Part shown: positions 13,523-19,773 of the stretch, piece after piece | Numbering within the stretch: position 1 is the first letter of the stretch | Layout: each line of letters begins with the position of its first letter | From: DATDMG01 sp036518955 | Lineage (GTDB): Bacteria; Actinomycetota; Actinomycetes; Actinomycetales; Kineosporiaceae | Length of the DNA: 20,584 nucleotides | Reading direction: 5' to 3' | NCBI GenBank assembly: GCA_036518955.1 | Contig: DATDMG010000426.1 | Span: 1 to 20,584, forward strand | Notes under the pieces: model-generated | Databases searched by the model: none | Seen by the model: the letters and a program-made list of their open reading frames with translations, nothing else | What the model was told of the DNA's origin: nothing | Program-made: the position numbers and the translations under genes

Positions 13523-14620
13523 TCATCGCCGGTCCCCGCGCACCGGGCCGGCCGGCCATCGGGTCGTGCGGGCGGCGGCCCGAGCCGGGACCGGGGCGGC
13601 CCGGGCCCGACGCCCGCTGCCCGGTACTGCCTCGGCGGCCCCGGTGAGCAGCTTGACGACGGCCTGGCGCAGGTCGGCCGGTTGCACCGCGACGACGTCC
13701 GGGCCATGGCTGGCCACCTGCTCGGCGAGGTTCATCAGATCTCCCACCGGCAGCTCCACCCGGTCCCAGTCATCGGCGGCGGAGGGGGGCGTCGCGGGAT
13801 CCCGCGCAGGCCGGTCGGCGTCGTCAGGCGCGGCGTGCGCGCGGGCCTGCAGCCGCAGCCCCGCCCCACGCCCTGGTCGCACCAGCAGCACCGCCGTGCG
13901 GGTGTCGACCACGGACGGCGGGCCGACCATGGCGTCCGCGTCGACGTCCGGCGGGACCTCGTAGGCCCCCGGCTGCCCGGCCCGGACGGCGCCCTGCACC
14001 CGGGACAGCCTGAACGCCCGCGGAGCCCGCCGGTCGACGTCCAGGCCGACCACGTACCAGAAGCCGCCGCGGCTGGTCAGCGCCCAGGGCTGGAACCGGC
14101 GTTCGGACACCTCGCCGTCGGCCTTCCGGTAGCGGAACCGGACCTCGGCCCGGTCGCGGGTCGCGGCGTACATCGGGTCGAACGCGGGCTCGGCGGCCCG
14201 TACCCGAGGTTCCACGCCGACCAGCGACTCGGCGTCCACCTCCACACCGAGGGCCTTCAGCTTGGTCATCGCCCGGGCGGCCGGGCCGGCGAGGCTCGCC
14301 TGCTGCCAGACCCGGCTGGCCAGGCCCAGCACCGCGAGCTCGTGCGCGGTGAACTCGATCCCGGGCAGGGCGTAGCGTTCCCGGTCGATCCGGTACCCCT
14401 GCTCGTCGAACAGTGGGTCGTAGCTGCCGGTGACCAGCGGGACGCCGAGCTCGCGCAGGTCCTCCTTGTCCCGCTCGAACATCCGGTCGAAGGCTTCCGC
14501 TGACTCGCACTCCGCGTACTGGGGCACGGCGCGCCGGATCTGCCCCTTGGTCAGCCACCGTCTCGTGGCGACCAGAGCGATGACGAGGTTGAGCAGGCGC
14601 TCGGTGCGCTGGGTTGCCAT
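13523..14620 (-). CDS. pafB: WYL-domain transcriptional activator subunit PafB
   Basis: First subunit of the PafBC activator, which is reported to sense single-stranded DNA produced by damage. From the ATG at 14620 it has 365 residues. The N-terminus MATQRTERLLNLVIALVATRRWLTKGQI is the PafB winged-HTH start, followed by FDRMFERDKEDLRELGVPL. The WYL domain spans roughly 150-230 and includes VRFRYRKADGEVSERRFQPWAL and GFWYVVGLDVDRRAPRAFRLSR. A WCX region follows and the tail after about 335 is Arg/Ala-rich. A TAGCGT -10 element 7 nt before the ATG and the lack of a ribosome site fit a leaderless message. It is divergent from DUF3866, and pafC follows after 34 bp. In mycobacteria pafB directly follows pafA; here the DUF3866 and FKBP genes come between. 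Confidence 0.94.
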   Translation of the reverse strand: MATQRTERLLNLVIALVATRRWLTKGQIRRAVPQYAECESAEAFDRMFERDKEDLRELGVPLVTGSYDPLFDEQGYRIDRERYALPGIEFTAHELAVLGLASRVWQQASLAGPAARAMTKLKALGVEVDAESLVGVEPRVRAAEPAFDPMYAATRDRAEVRFRYRKADGEVSERRFQPWALTSRGGFWYVVGLDVDRRAPRAFRLSRVQGAVRAGQPGAYEVPPDVDADAMVGPPSVVDTRTAVLLVRPGRGAGLRLQARAHAAPDDADRPARDPATPPSAADDWDRVELPVGDLMNLAEQVASHGPDVVAVQPADLRQAVVKLLTGAAEAVPGSGRRARAAPVPARAAARTTRWPAGPVRGDRR

Positions 14621-14627
14621 CGCCAGA

Positions 14628-14646
14628 ACGCTACCCGAGGTAGCGT
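14628..14646. promoter_or_regulatory. Palindrome ACGCTACC-CGA-GGTAGCGT forming divergent -10 elements of pafB and DUF3866
   Basis: The 8-bp arms are perfectly complementary around a 3-bp centre. Each arm read outward gives GGTAGCGT, so TAGCGT is a candidate -10 for pafB (minus strand, 7 nt from its ATG) and for DUF3866 (plus strand, about 53 nt from its GTG). A protein binding the dyad would cover both. No TTGTCRGTG element of the mycobacterial PafBC-dependent promoter was found upstream of either. Confidence 0.5.
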
Positions 14647-14699
14647 GCCGCTCCACGGAGGTCAGGCTGATCGAGCGCGGATCCGGGTGGTGGGACGCA

Positions 14700-15797
14700 G
14701 TGATCCAGTGGCGGGAGGGCCGCGTCGTCGCGTCCGTCCGGGAGTGGGAAGGCGCCCTCGAGCTGGGGGTCGAGGTCTACGACCCCGGCACCGGCCGCTG
14801 GGTGGCCTGCTCCGCGCTGGCGTACCCGGCACTCGTCGGGCGCCCGCACGTGGGTGACCGGGTCCTGCTCAACACCGCCGCCCTGGAGCGACGTCTGGGC
14901 ACCGGCGGGTACGCCCTGGTGATCGGCCGCCCCGGCCTGCCCCGGGAGGGCCTTGCCCTCGGACCGGGACACCTGGTCAAGGCGCGGTACACCCCGCAGC
15001 AGGCGATGGTCCAGGGTGTCGACGAGCAGGACTCGCCTCATCACCCGGTCCTCGCCGACGCGGACGACCTGCTCGGGATGCCCGTCGTGGTCGTCGATCT
15101 GCACTCGAGCCTGCCCGCGGTGGTCGCCGGGGCGCGGTCCCGCCGGCCGGACGTCCGGGTGGCGTACGTGATGACGGACGGCGGCGCGTTGCCGGCCTGG
15201 TTCTCCCGGACCGCTGCGGGGCTGCGGGCGGCCGGCTGGCTGGCGGCGACGGTGACCGCAGGACAGGCTTTCGGTGGTGACCTGGAGGCGGTGACCGTGC
15301 ACACCGCGCTGCTGGCCGCGCGGCTGGTGCTGGGGGCGGACCTGGCCGTCGTCGGGCAGGGACCCGGCAATCTCGGCACCGGTACCCGGTGGGGGTTCTC
15401 CGGGGTCGCGGCCGGCGAGGCGGTGAACGCGGCCGGGGTGCTCCACGGGCGGCCGGTGGCCTGCCTGCGGCTCTCCGCCGCCGACCCCCGGGAACGCCAC
15501 CACGGCGTGTCCCACCACTCGCTCACCGCCTACGGGCGGGTCGCGCTGCTACCGGCGGACGTGGTCCTGCCCAGCCTGCCCGGCCCGTTCGGCGACCTGG
15601 TGCGCGCGCAGGCGGCGACCCTCGGGCCGCCGTCCGGGCGGCACCGGCTGGTGGAGGTGCCGGTGGGCGGGCTGCGGGCCGCCCTGGACGCCTGCCCGGT
15701 GCCGCTGTCCACGATGGGCCGCGACGTGGACGGCGACGAGCCGGCGTTCCTGGCGGCGGCAGCCGCCGGGGTGCACGCCGCGAGCCTTCTGCCCTGA
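14700..15797 (+). CDS. DUF3866 family protein
   Basis: Protein of 365 residues that I recognise as DUF3866; its function is unknown. The N-terminal beta-rich part (VIQWREGRVVASVREWEGALELGVEV, then LGTGGYALVIGRPG at about 70) is followed by a Rossmann-like core: MPVVVVDLHSSLPAV, VRVAYVMTDGGALPAWFSR and LGADLAVVGQGPGNLGTGTRWGFSG. A conserved HHGVSHHSLTAYGR block starts near residue 267. There is no signal peptide or membrane helix. I chose the GTG at 14700 because homologues begin with a short M-I/V-x-W-R-x-G opening; the frame stays open to 14430 but would then overlap pafB. It is the only plus-strand gene in the proteasome/tat region, divergent from pafB and convergent with the small FKBP gene. 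Confidence 0.85.
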   Translation: MIQWREGRVVASVREWEGALELGVEVYDPGTGRWVACSALAYPALVGRPHVGDRVLLNTAALERRLGTGGYALVIGRPGLPREGLALGPGHLVKARYTPQQAMVQGVDEQDSPHHPVLADADDLLGMPVVVVDLHSSLPAVVAGARSRRPDVRVAYVMTDGGALPAWFSRTAAGLRAAGWLAATVTAGQAFGGDLEAVTVHTALLAARLVLGADLAVVGQGPGNLGTGTRWGFSGVAAGEAVNAAGVLHGRPVACLRLSAADPRERHHGVSHHSLTAYGRVALLPADVVLPSLPGPFGDLVRAQAATLGPPSGRHRLVEVPVGGLRAALDACPVPLSTMGRDVDGDEPAFLAAAAAGVHAASLLP

Positions 15798-15832
15798 CGG
15801 CGGGCGCCGGGCGGGCAGGGCCGGAGCGGTTC

Positions 15833-16213
15833 TCAGCGCACGCCGACGAGATCCACCACGAAGATCAGGGTCTCTCCCGGCTTGATCATACCGCCGGCGC
15901 CCCGGTTGCCGTACGCCAGGTGCGGCGGGATCACCAGCTTGCGCCGGCCCCCGACCCGCATCCCGGCGATACCTCGGTCCCAGCCGGCGATGACCTGCCC
16001 ACGGCCGAGGCCGAACTCCAGCGGCGCACCCCGGTTCCAGGAGGCGTCGAACTCCTCCCCGGAGGAGAACGCCACCCCGACGTAGTGCGCCTTCACCGTG
16101 TTCCCGGGCTGCGCCTCGGGGCCCTCCCCGACGATCTCGTCCTCGATGATCAGGTCGCCCGGAGGCTCGCCGCCGGGGAAGTCGATCTCAGGCCTGGTGC
16201 GGTCGAACGCCAT
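15833..16213 (-). CDS. FKBP-type peptidyl-prolyl cis-trans isomerase, single domain
   Basis: Cytosolic proline isomerase and possible chaperone, 126 residues with no signal peptide. After a 30-residue acidic lead (PEIDFPGGEPPGDLIIEDEIVGEG) there is one complete FKBP domain. The active-site residues of FKBP12 are all present: Tyr in AHYVGV, Phe-Asp in EEFDAS, Phe in LEFGLG, Val-Ile and Trp in GQVIAGWDRG, Tyr in LAYGNRG and Phe in LIFVVDL. It starts at the ATG at 16213 with GGAGG 3 nt upstream, which is a tight spacing. It follows the lipoprotein FKBP by 124 bp. FKBP genes next to pafA are familiar in actinomycetes; a role in proteasome function is not established. Confidence 0.95.
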   Translation of the reverse strand: MAFDRTRPEIDFPGGEPPGDLIIEDEIVGEGPEAQPGNTVKAHYVGVAFSSGEEFDASWNRGAPLEFGLGRGQVIAGWDRGIAGMRVGGRRKLVIPPHLAYGNRGAGGMIKPGETLIFVVDLVGVR

Positions 16214-16305
16214 GGGTCCTCCGTGCGTGGGCCGACGCAGCGGTGCGGCACGTCACCGGGGTCGGCGATGGGGGTCGGCGCGCCGGTCGGCGCACCGGTC
16301 GTGCT

Positions 16306-16333
16306 CCGGTGCCCCGGGTCTCCCGGGCGCCGG
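16306..16333 (-). terminator. GC-rich hairpin between the two FKBP genes
   Basis: CCGGTGC (16306-16312) pairs with GCGCCGG (16327-16333) through one G-T wobble. The inner bases continue the stem with one mismatch around a short loop. It begins 5 bp after the FKBP lipoprotein stop codon. There is no T tract. Confidence 0.4.
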
Positions 16334-16337
16334 CCGT

Positions 16338-17312
16338 TCAGCTCGCGTCGAGGACGTCGACGACGAACACCAGCGTGTCGGTCCCCTTGATGCCGCCGTC
16401 CGGCTTGCCGGCTGCACCGTACCCCTTGTCCGGCGGGATCACGAGCAGCACCTGGCTGCCGATCGGCTGGCCGACCAGGCCTTCGTCCCACCCGGCGATC
16501 ACCTGGCCGACCCCGATACCGAAGGTCGCGGGTTTGCCTCGGTCCCAGGACGAGTCGAACTGCTTGCCCCCGGGCCAGATCACCCCGGTGTAATGGACCG
16601 TGATCTGCTCACCCTTGGCTACCTTGGGGCCGGTACCGACGATCAGCGGCTGCACGACCAGCCGTGCCGGCGGGTTGCCGCCGGGCACCGTGATCGTCGG
16701 CTTGCCGTTCCCCGCGAGGGCGACGGTCGGCAGGCCCTGCTGGGGCGCCACCGCCGTCCCGGTCGCCCGGGTCAGCAGGTTCTTCACCGACTTGATCTCC
16801 ACCAGGATGACGATGGTGTCGGTGGGGCCGATCCCGGCGGACGGCGCGCCCTGGGTGCCGTAGCCATCCGACGGCGGGATGGCGAGCAGCAGCCGGGACC
16901 CGACGTTCCGCCCGATCAGCCCCTTGACGAGCCCGGGCAGGGTCTGCGCCTGGTCGAGCACGAAGGCCGGCGACTTCTTGCTGGCCCCGAGCGAGCTGTC
17001 GAACTCCTTGCCGTCGGCACCGTTGAAGCCGGAGTAGTCCACCGTCACCTTCTGGCCCGCGGTCACCTTCGGGCCGGCGCCCGGGGTGAGCACCAACCAG
17101 CTGGTCTGCTTGACCGAGAACGGAGTCGGGATCTTCAGGGTCGGCTTGCTGCCGGCGGCCCCGGTGACGGTCACGGCATGCAGATCGCCCGACGCCGGCG
17201 ACGCCGCCGCGGAGCCCGAGGTCCCGCTGGAACCGCCGCCGCAGGCGGCAGTGGTCAGGACCGCGAGAACGGCGAAGGCTAGCACGGCACGGGTGAACAG
17301 AGAACGAGTCAC
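16338..17312 (-). CDS. FKBP-type peptidyl-prolyl isomerase lipoprotein with two FKBP domains
   Basis: Envelope-anchored proline isomerase of 324 residues. A lipoprotein signal (MTRSLFTRAVLAFAVLAVL, lipobox TAAC with Cys near 24) is followed by a Gly/Ser/Ala linker. Domain 1 lies at about 75-185 and domain 2 at about 215-324. Domain 2 has all FKBP12-type active-site residues (VHYTG, QFDSS, ATFGIG, GQVIAGWDEG, KGYGAAG, VFVVDV). In domain 1 the GQVIAGW stretch is AQTLPGL, so the Trp floor residue is Leu, and the late Phe is Ile (IVILVE). It is therefore probably a weak or inactive isomerase used for binding. Start is the GTG at 17312 with AAGG about 7 nt upstream. Between it and pafA is a 239-bp repeat-bearing gap, and a TAGGGT -10 candidate at 17354-17349 suggests its own promoter. 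Confidence 0.93.
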   Translation of the reverse strand: MTRSLFTRAVLAFAVLAVLTTAACGGGSSGTSGSAAASPASGDLHAVTVTGAAGSKPTLKIPTPFSVKQTSWLVLTPGAGPKVTAGQKVTVDYSGFNGADGKEFDSSLGASKKSPAFVLDQAQTLPGLVKGLIGRNVGSRLLLAIPPSDGYGTQGAPSAGIGPTDTIVILVEIKSVKNLLTRATGTAVAPQQGLPTVALAGNGKPTITVPGGNPPARLVVQPLIVGTGPKVAKGEQITVHYTGVIWPGGKQFDSSWDRGKPATFGIGVGQVIAGWDEGLVGQPIGSQVLLVIPPDKGYGAAGKPDGGIKGTDTLVFVVDVLDAS

Positions 17313-17348
17313 GGCAGACCTTCGTCGTCAGCGGAGACGGACCGACTC

Positions 17349-17354
17349 ACCCTA
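17349..17354 (-). promoter_or_regulatory. Candidate -10 (TAGGGT) for the FKBP lipoprotein gene
   Basis: TANNNT-type hexamer 36 bp upstream of the GTG start. It lies directly beside the inverted repeat arm at 17358, so the hairpin would end just before this promoter. No -35 was identified, because the expected position falls in the repeat array. Confidence 0.3.
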
Positions 17355-17357
17355 ACC

Positions 17358-17468
17358 GGAGGCCTGGCCCCGGACGGAACCGGGCCTACGGAACCGGGCC
17401 TACGGAACCGGGCCTACGGAGCCGGGCCTACGGAGCCGGGCCCCGGACGGAACCGGGGCCAGGCCTCC
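17358..17468. repeat. Long inverted repeat (16-bp perfect arms) enclosing a tandem array
   Basis: The arms at 17358-17373 (starting GGAGGCCTGGCC) and 17453-17468 (ending GGCCAGGCCTCC) are perfect reverse complements separated by 79 bp. The loop is filled by five 14-bp repeats. It lies 84 bp after the pafA stop and 46 bp before the FKBP lipoprotein start. It may act as a terminator for pafA or be a small repetitive element; no ORF or target-site duplication is evident. Confidence 0.8.
17374..17443. repeat. Five tandem copies of a 14-bp repeat, ACGGAACCGGGCCT
   Basis: Copies start at 17374, 17388, 17402, 17416 and 17430. The first three are identical. The fourth and fifth have A to G at position 6, and the fifth ends in C. 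The near-identity suggests recent expansion, and copy number may vary between strains. Confidence 0.9.
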
Positions 17469-17551
17469 CGCGGTCGGGCGGGTGTCGGCCGGCGTCCACC
17501 CGCAGGACGGACGACGCCGCACCGACGCCGGTCGGGGCTCCGGAGGGCGCG

Positions 17552-18913
17552 TCACATGCTCTGGATGAGCCGCTCCACCCGCTCGTCGACGCTGCGGAAC
17601 GGGTCCTTGCAGAGGACCGTCCGCTGCGCCTGGTCGTTGAGCTTCAGGTGCACCCAGTCGACGGTGAAGTCCCGGCGGCGCTCCTGGGCCCGCCGCACGA
17701 AGTCCCCGCGGAGCTTGGCCCGGGTGGTCTGCGGGGGCACGGACGTCGCCTCGAACACTTCGATGTCTCGCGTGACGCGATCAGCCAACCCGCGCTTGAC
17801 CAGCAGGTAGTGCAGTCCGCGCTCGCGGTGGATGTCGTGGTAGGCCAGGTCGAGCCGGGCGATCCGCGGTGAGGACAGCGGCAGGTCGAGCCGGGCCCGG
17901 TACCGCTCGACCAGGCGATGCTTGATCACCCAGTCGATCTCCCGGTCGACCACTCCGAGGTCGCCCGTGGCCACGGCCCGCAGCCCGCGCTCCCACAGGT
18001 CCAGCACCCGCTTGATGACGTCCGAGTGCAGTCCCCGGGCGTCGACGAAGTCCTTGGCCCGGCTCAGGTACTCCTCCTGGATCTCCAGCGCGCTGGCTTC
18101 CCGGCCGTTGGCCAACCGGACCCGGCGCCGACCGGTCAGGTCGTGGCTGACCTCACGGATCGCCCGGATCGGGTTCTCCAGGCTGTGGTCCCGCATCGTG
18201 ACGCCTGCCTCGATCATGCGCAGCACCAGGTCGGTCGCACCGATCTTGAGCATCGTGGTGGTCTCCGACATGTTGGAGTCGCCCACGATCACGTGCAGTC
18301 GGCGGTACCGTTCGGCGTCGGCGTGAGGTTCGTCGCGGGTGTTGATGATGGGCCGGGACCGGGTGGTGGCGCTCGACACGCCCTCCCAGATGTGGTCGGC
18401 CCGCTGGGACAGACAGAAGACCGCGCCGCGGGGAGTCTGCAGCACCTTGCCCGCACCGACGATCAACTGGCGGGTCACCAGGAACGGGATCAGGACGTCG
18501 GACAGCCGCCCGAACTCCCCATGCCGGCTGACCAGATAGTTCTCGTGGCAACCGTAGGAGTTGCCGGCCGAATCAGTGTTGTTCTTGAAGAGGAAGACCT
18601 CCCCGGCGATTCCCTCCTCGTGCAGGCGCCGTTCCGCGTCGACGAGCAGTCCCTCCAGGATCCGCTCCCCCGCCCGGTCGTGGATCACCAGTTGGCGGAC
18701 GTCATCGCACTCCGGCGTGGCGTACTCCGGGTGCGAGCCGACGTCCAGGTAGAGCCGGGCCCCGTTGCGCAGGAAGACATTGCTCGACCGGCCCCACGAC
18801 ACGACCTTGCGGAAGAGGTACCGCGCCACCTCGTCCGGCGACAGCTTGCGTTGCCCTTCGAAGGCGCACGTGACGCCGAATTCCGTCTCAATCCCGAATA
18901 TCCGGCGGTCCAT
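17552..18913 (-). CDS. pafA: Pup-protein ligase PafA
   Basis: Ligase that uses ATP to join the C-terminal glutamate of the small protein Pup to lysines of target proteins, marking them for the proteasome; cytoplasmic. It has 453 residues from the ATG at 18913, about the size of the mycobacterial enzyme (452). The N-terminus RRIFGIETEFGVTC carries the Mg-binding Glu9. The block YLDVGSHPEYATPE holds Tyr55, the presumed catalytic Asp57 and Glu63. The glutamine-synthetase-like core continues through FKNNTDSAGNSYGCHENY and ends with DWVHLKLNDQAQRTVLCKDPF. Dop would instead carry a longer N-terminal loop and an amidase role, so PafA fits better. It lies 47 bp downstream of prcA with a TACAGT -10 6 nt from its ATG, so it may be transcribed both with prcBA and alone. 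Confidence 0.97.
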   Translation of the reverse strand: MDRRIFGIETEFGVTCAFEGQRKLSPDEVARYLFRKVVSWGRSSNVFLRNGARLYLDVGSHPEYATPECDDVRQLVIHDRAGERILEGLLVDAERRLHEEGIAGEVFLFKNNTDSAGNSYGCHENYLVSRHGEFGRLSDVLIPFLVTRQLIVGAGKVLQTPRGAVFCLSQRADHIWEGVSSATTRSRPIINTRDEPHADAERYRRLHVIVGDSNMSETTTMLKIGATDLVLRMIEAGVTMRDHSLENPIRAIREVSHDLTGRRRVRLANGREASALEIQEEYLSRAKDFVDARGLHSDVIKRVLDLWERGLRAVATGDLGVVDREIDWVIKHRLVERYRARLDLPLSSPRIARLDLAYHDIHRERGLHYLLVKRGLADRVTRDIEVFEATSVPPQTTRAKLRGDFVRRAQERRRDFTVDWVHLKLNDQAQRTVLCKDPFRSVDERVERLIQSM

Positions 18914-18925
18914 CACCCCACTGTA
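18914..18925 (-). promoter_or_regulatory. Putative leaderless pafA promoter (-10 TACAGT)
   Basis: TACAGT at 18925-18920, then 6 nt (GGGGTG) and the ATG. It is the same hexamer and spacing as at kamA. GGGG in the gap is too close to act as a normal ribosome site. Confidence 0.4.
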
Positions 18926-18960
18926 GGTGCCCGGAAGGCCTTCGGCACTGCCCACAACGC

Positions 18961-19773
18961 TCAGCCTTCCGAGTCGCCGGCCGGAGCCGGGCCAGGCTCG
19001 GCAGTGTCGTCGTCACCGGTGAGGGTTTCGTGCATACCGGGACGGCTGTCATCCGTGTGCGGGACGTCGCTGGTGGGGTCCTCGCTGCTGAGCAGACGTT
19101 CCAGCAGCGGCCCGACGAGTCGGCGGAAGGCCCGCCTGGGCCGGTGTCGGTCGAGGATCGCGACCTCCAACTGGGCCGCGGTGAGCTGTCGGTTGGCGTT
19201 CCCGGACGGATCGCGGCCGAGCACCTCGACGGCCAGCGCGAGCGCCTCGGCGAGAGACAGGCCCGGGCGCCAGCGCTCGGTCAGACCCGTGGTGATCTGC
19301 TCGGCCTGGCCGCCCATCGCGACGAACCCGCTCTGCTCCGCGACGGACCCGTCGTAGCTGAGCCGGAAGATCTGGTCGTCGTCCGGGGTGTCGCCGACCT
19401 CCGCCACCACGATCTCGACCTCGAGCGGCTTGGTCTCGGTGAAGATCGCGCCGAGCGTCTGCGCGTAGACGTTGGCCAGGGCTCGCGCCGACACGTCACG
19501 CCGGTCGTTGGAGTACCCGCGCAGGTCCGCGTAGCGGATGCCGCCCTGCCGGAGGTTCTCGAACTCGTTGTACTTGCCGACCGCGGCGAACCCGATGCGA
19601 TCGTAGATCTCGCTGATCTTGCGCAGCGAACGGGACGGATTCTCGGTGATGAACGCGATCCCGCCGTCATAGCCCAGGACGATCGCCGGCCGGCCGCGGG
19701 CGATGTTCCGGCGCGCATAGTCCGCGTTCTCCTTGTAGCGCTGCTCCGGGGAGACGTAGAACGGCATCGTCAT
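18961..19773 (-). CDS. prcA: Proteasome subunit alpha PrcA
   Basis: Alpha subunit of the actinobacterial 20S proteasome, forming the outer heptamer rings that gate the chamber and dock the ATPase Mpa/ARC. It has 270 residues. The N-terminus MTMPFYVSPEQRYKENADYARRNIARG is the gating helix region, followed by NPSRSLRKISEIYDRIGFAAVGKYNEFENL and VRYADLRGY-like blocks typical of PrcA. It has no catalytic threonine. The acidic tail after about residue 225 is long and probably disordered. The ATG overlaps the prcB stop (ATGA), indicating coupled translation in balanced amounts. The pair is followed by pafA, as expected for a pupylation locus. Confidence 0.97.
   Translation of the reverse strand: MTMPFYVSPEQRYKENADYARRNIARGRPAIVLGYDGGIAFITENPSRSLRKISEIYDRIGFAAVGKYNEFENLRQGGIRYADLRGYSNDRRDVSARALANVYAQTLGAIFTETKPLEVEIVVAEVGDTPDDDQIFRLSYDGSVAEQSGFVAMGGQAEQITTGLTERWRPGLSLAEALALAVEVLGRDPSGNANRQLTAAQLEVAILDRHRPRRAFRRLVGPLLERLLSSEDPTSDVPHTDDSRPGMHETLTGDDDTAEPGPAPAGDSEG

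Noticed and set aside
13489..13707. Longer pafC frame starting at 13707
   Set aside because: It would overlap the end of pafB by far. The GTG at 13488 has GGAGG at 5 nt and starts just before the winged helix.
14621..14670. PafBC-dependent (TTGTCRGTG-N8-TAGNNT) promoter before pafB
   Set aside because: The TAGCGT part fits, but the 9-mer at the required distance (CGGCACGCT) does not match. The same holds at helY.
15789..15821. Terminator between DUF3866 and the small FKBP gene
   Set aside because: Only short competing 6-bp pairings (GCCCTG/CAGGGC or CTGCCC/GGGCAG) with a large loop; too weak to annotate in DNA of this GC content.
17374..17443. CRISPR array
   Set aside because: The repeats are 14 bp and directly adjacent with no spacers, and no cas genes are nearby.
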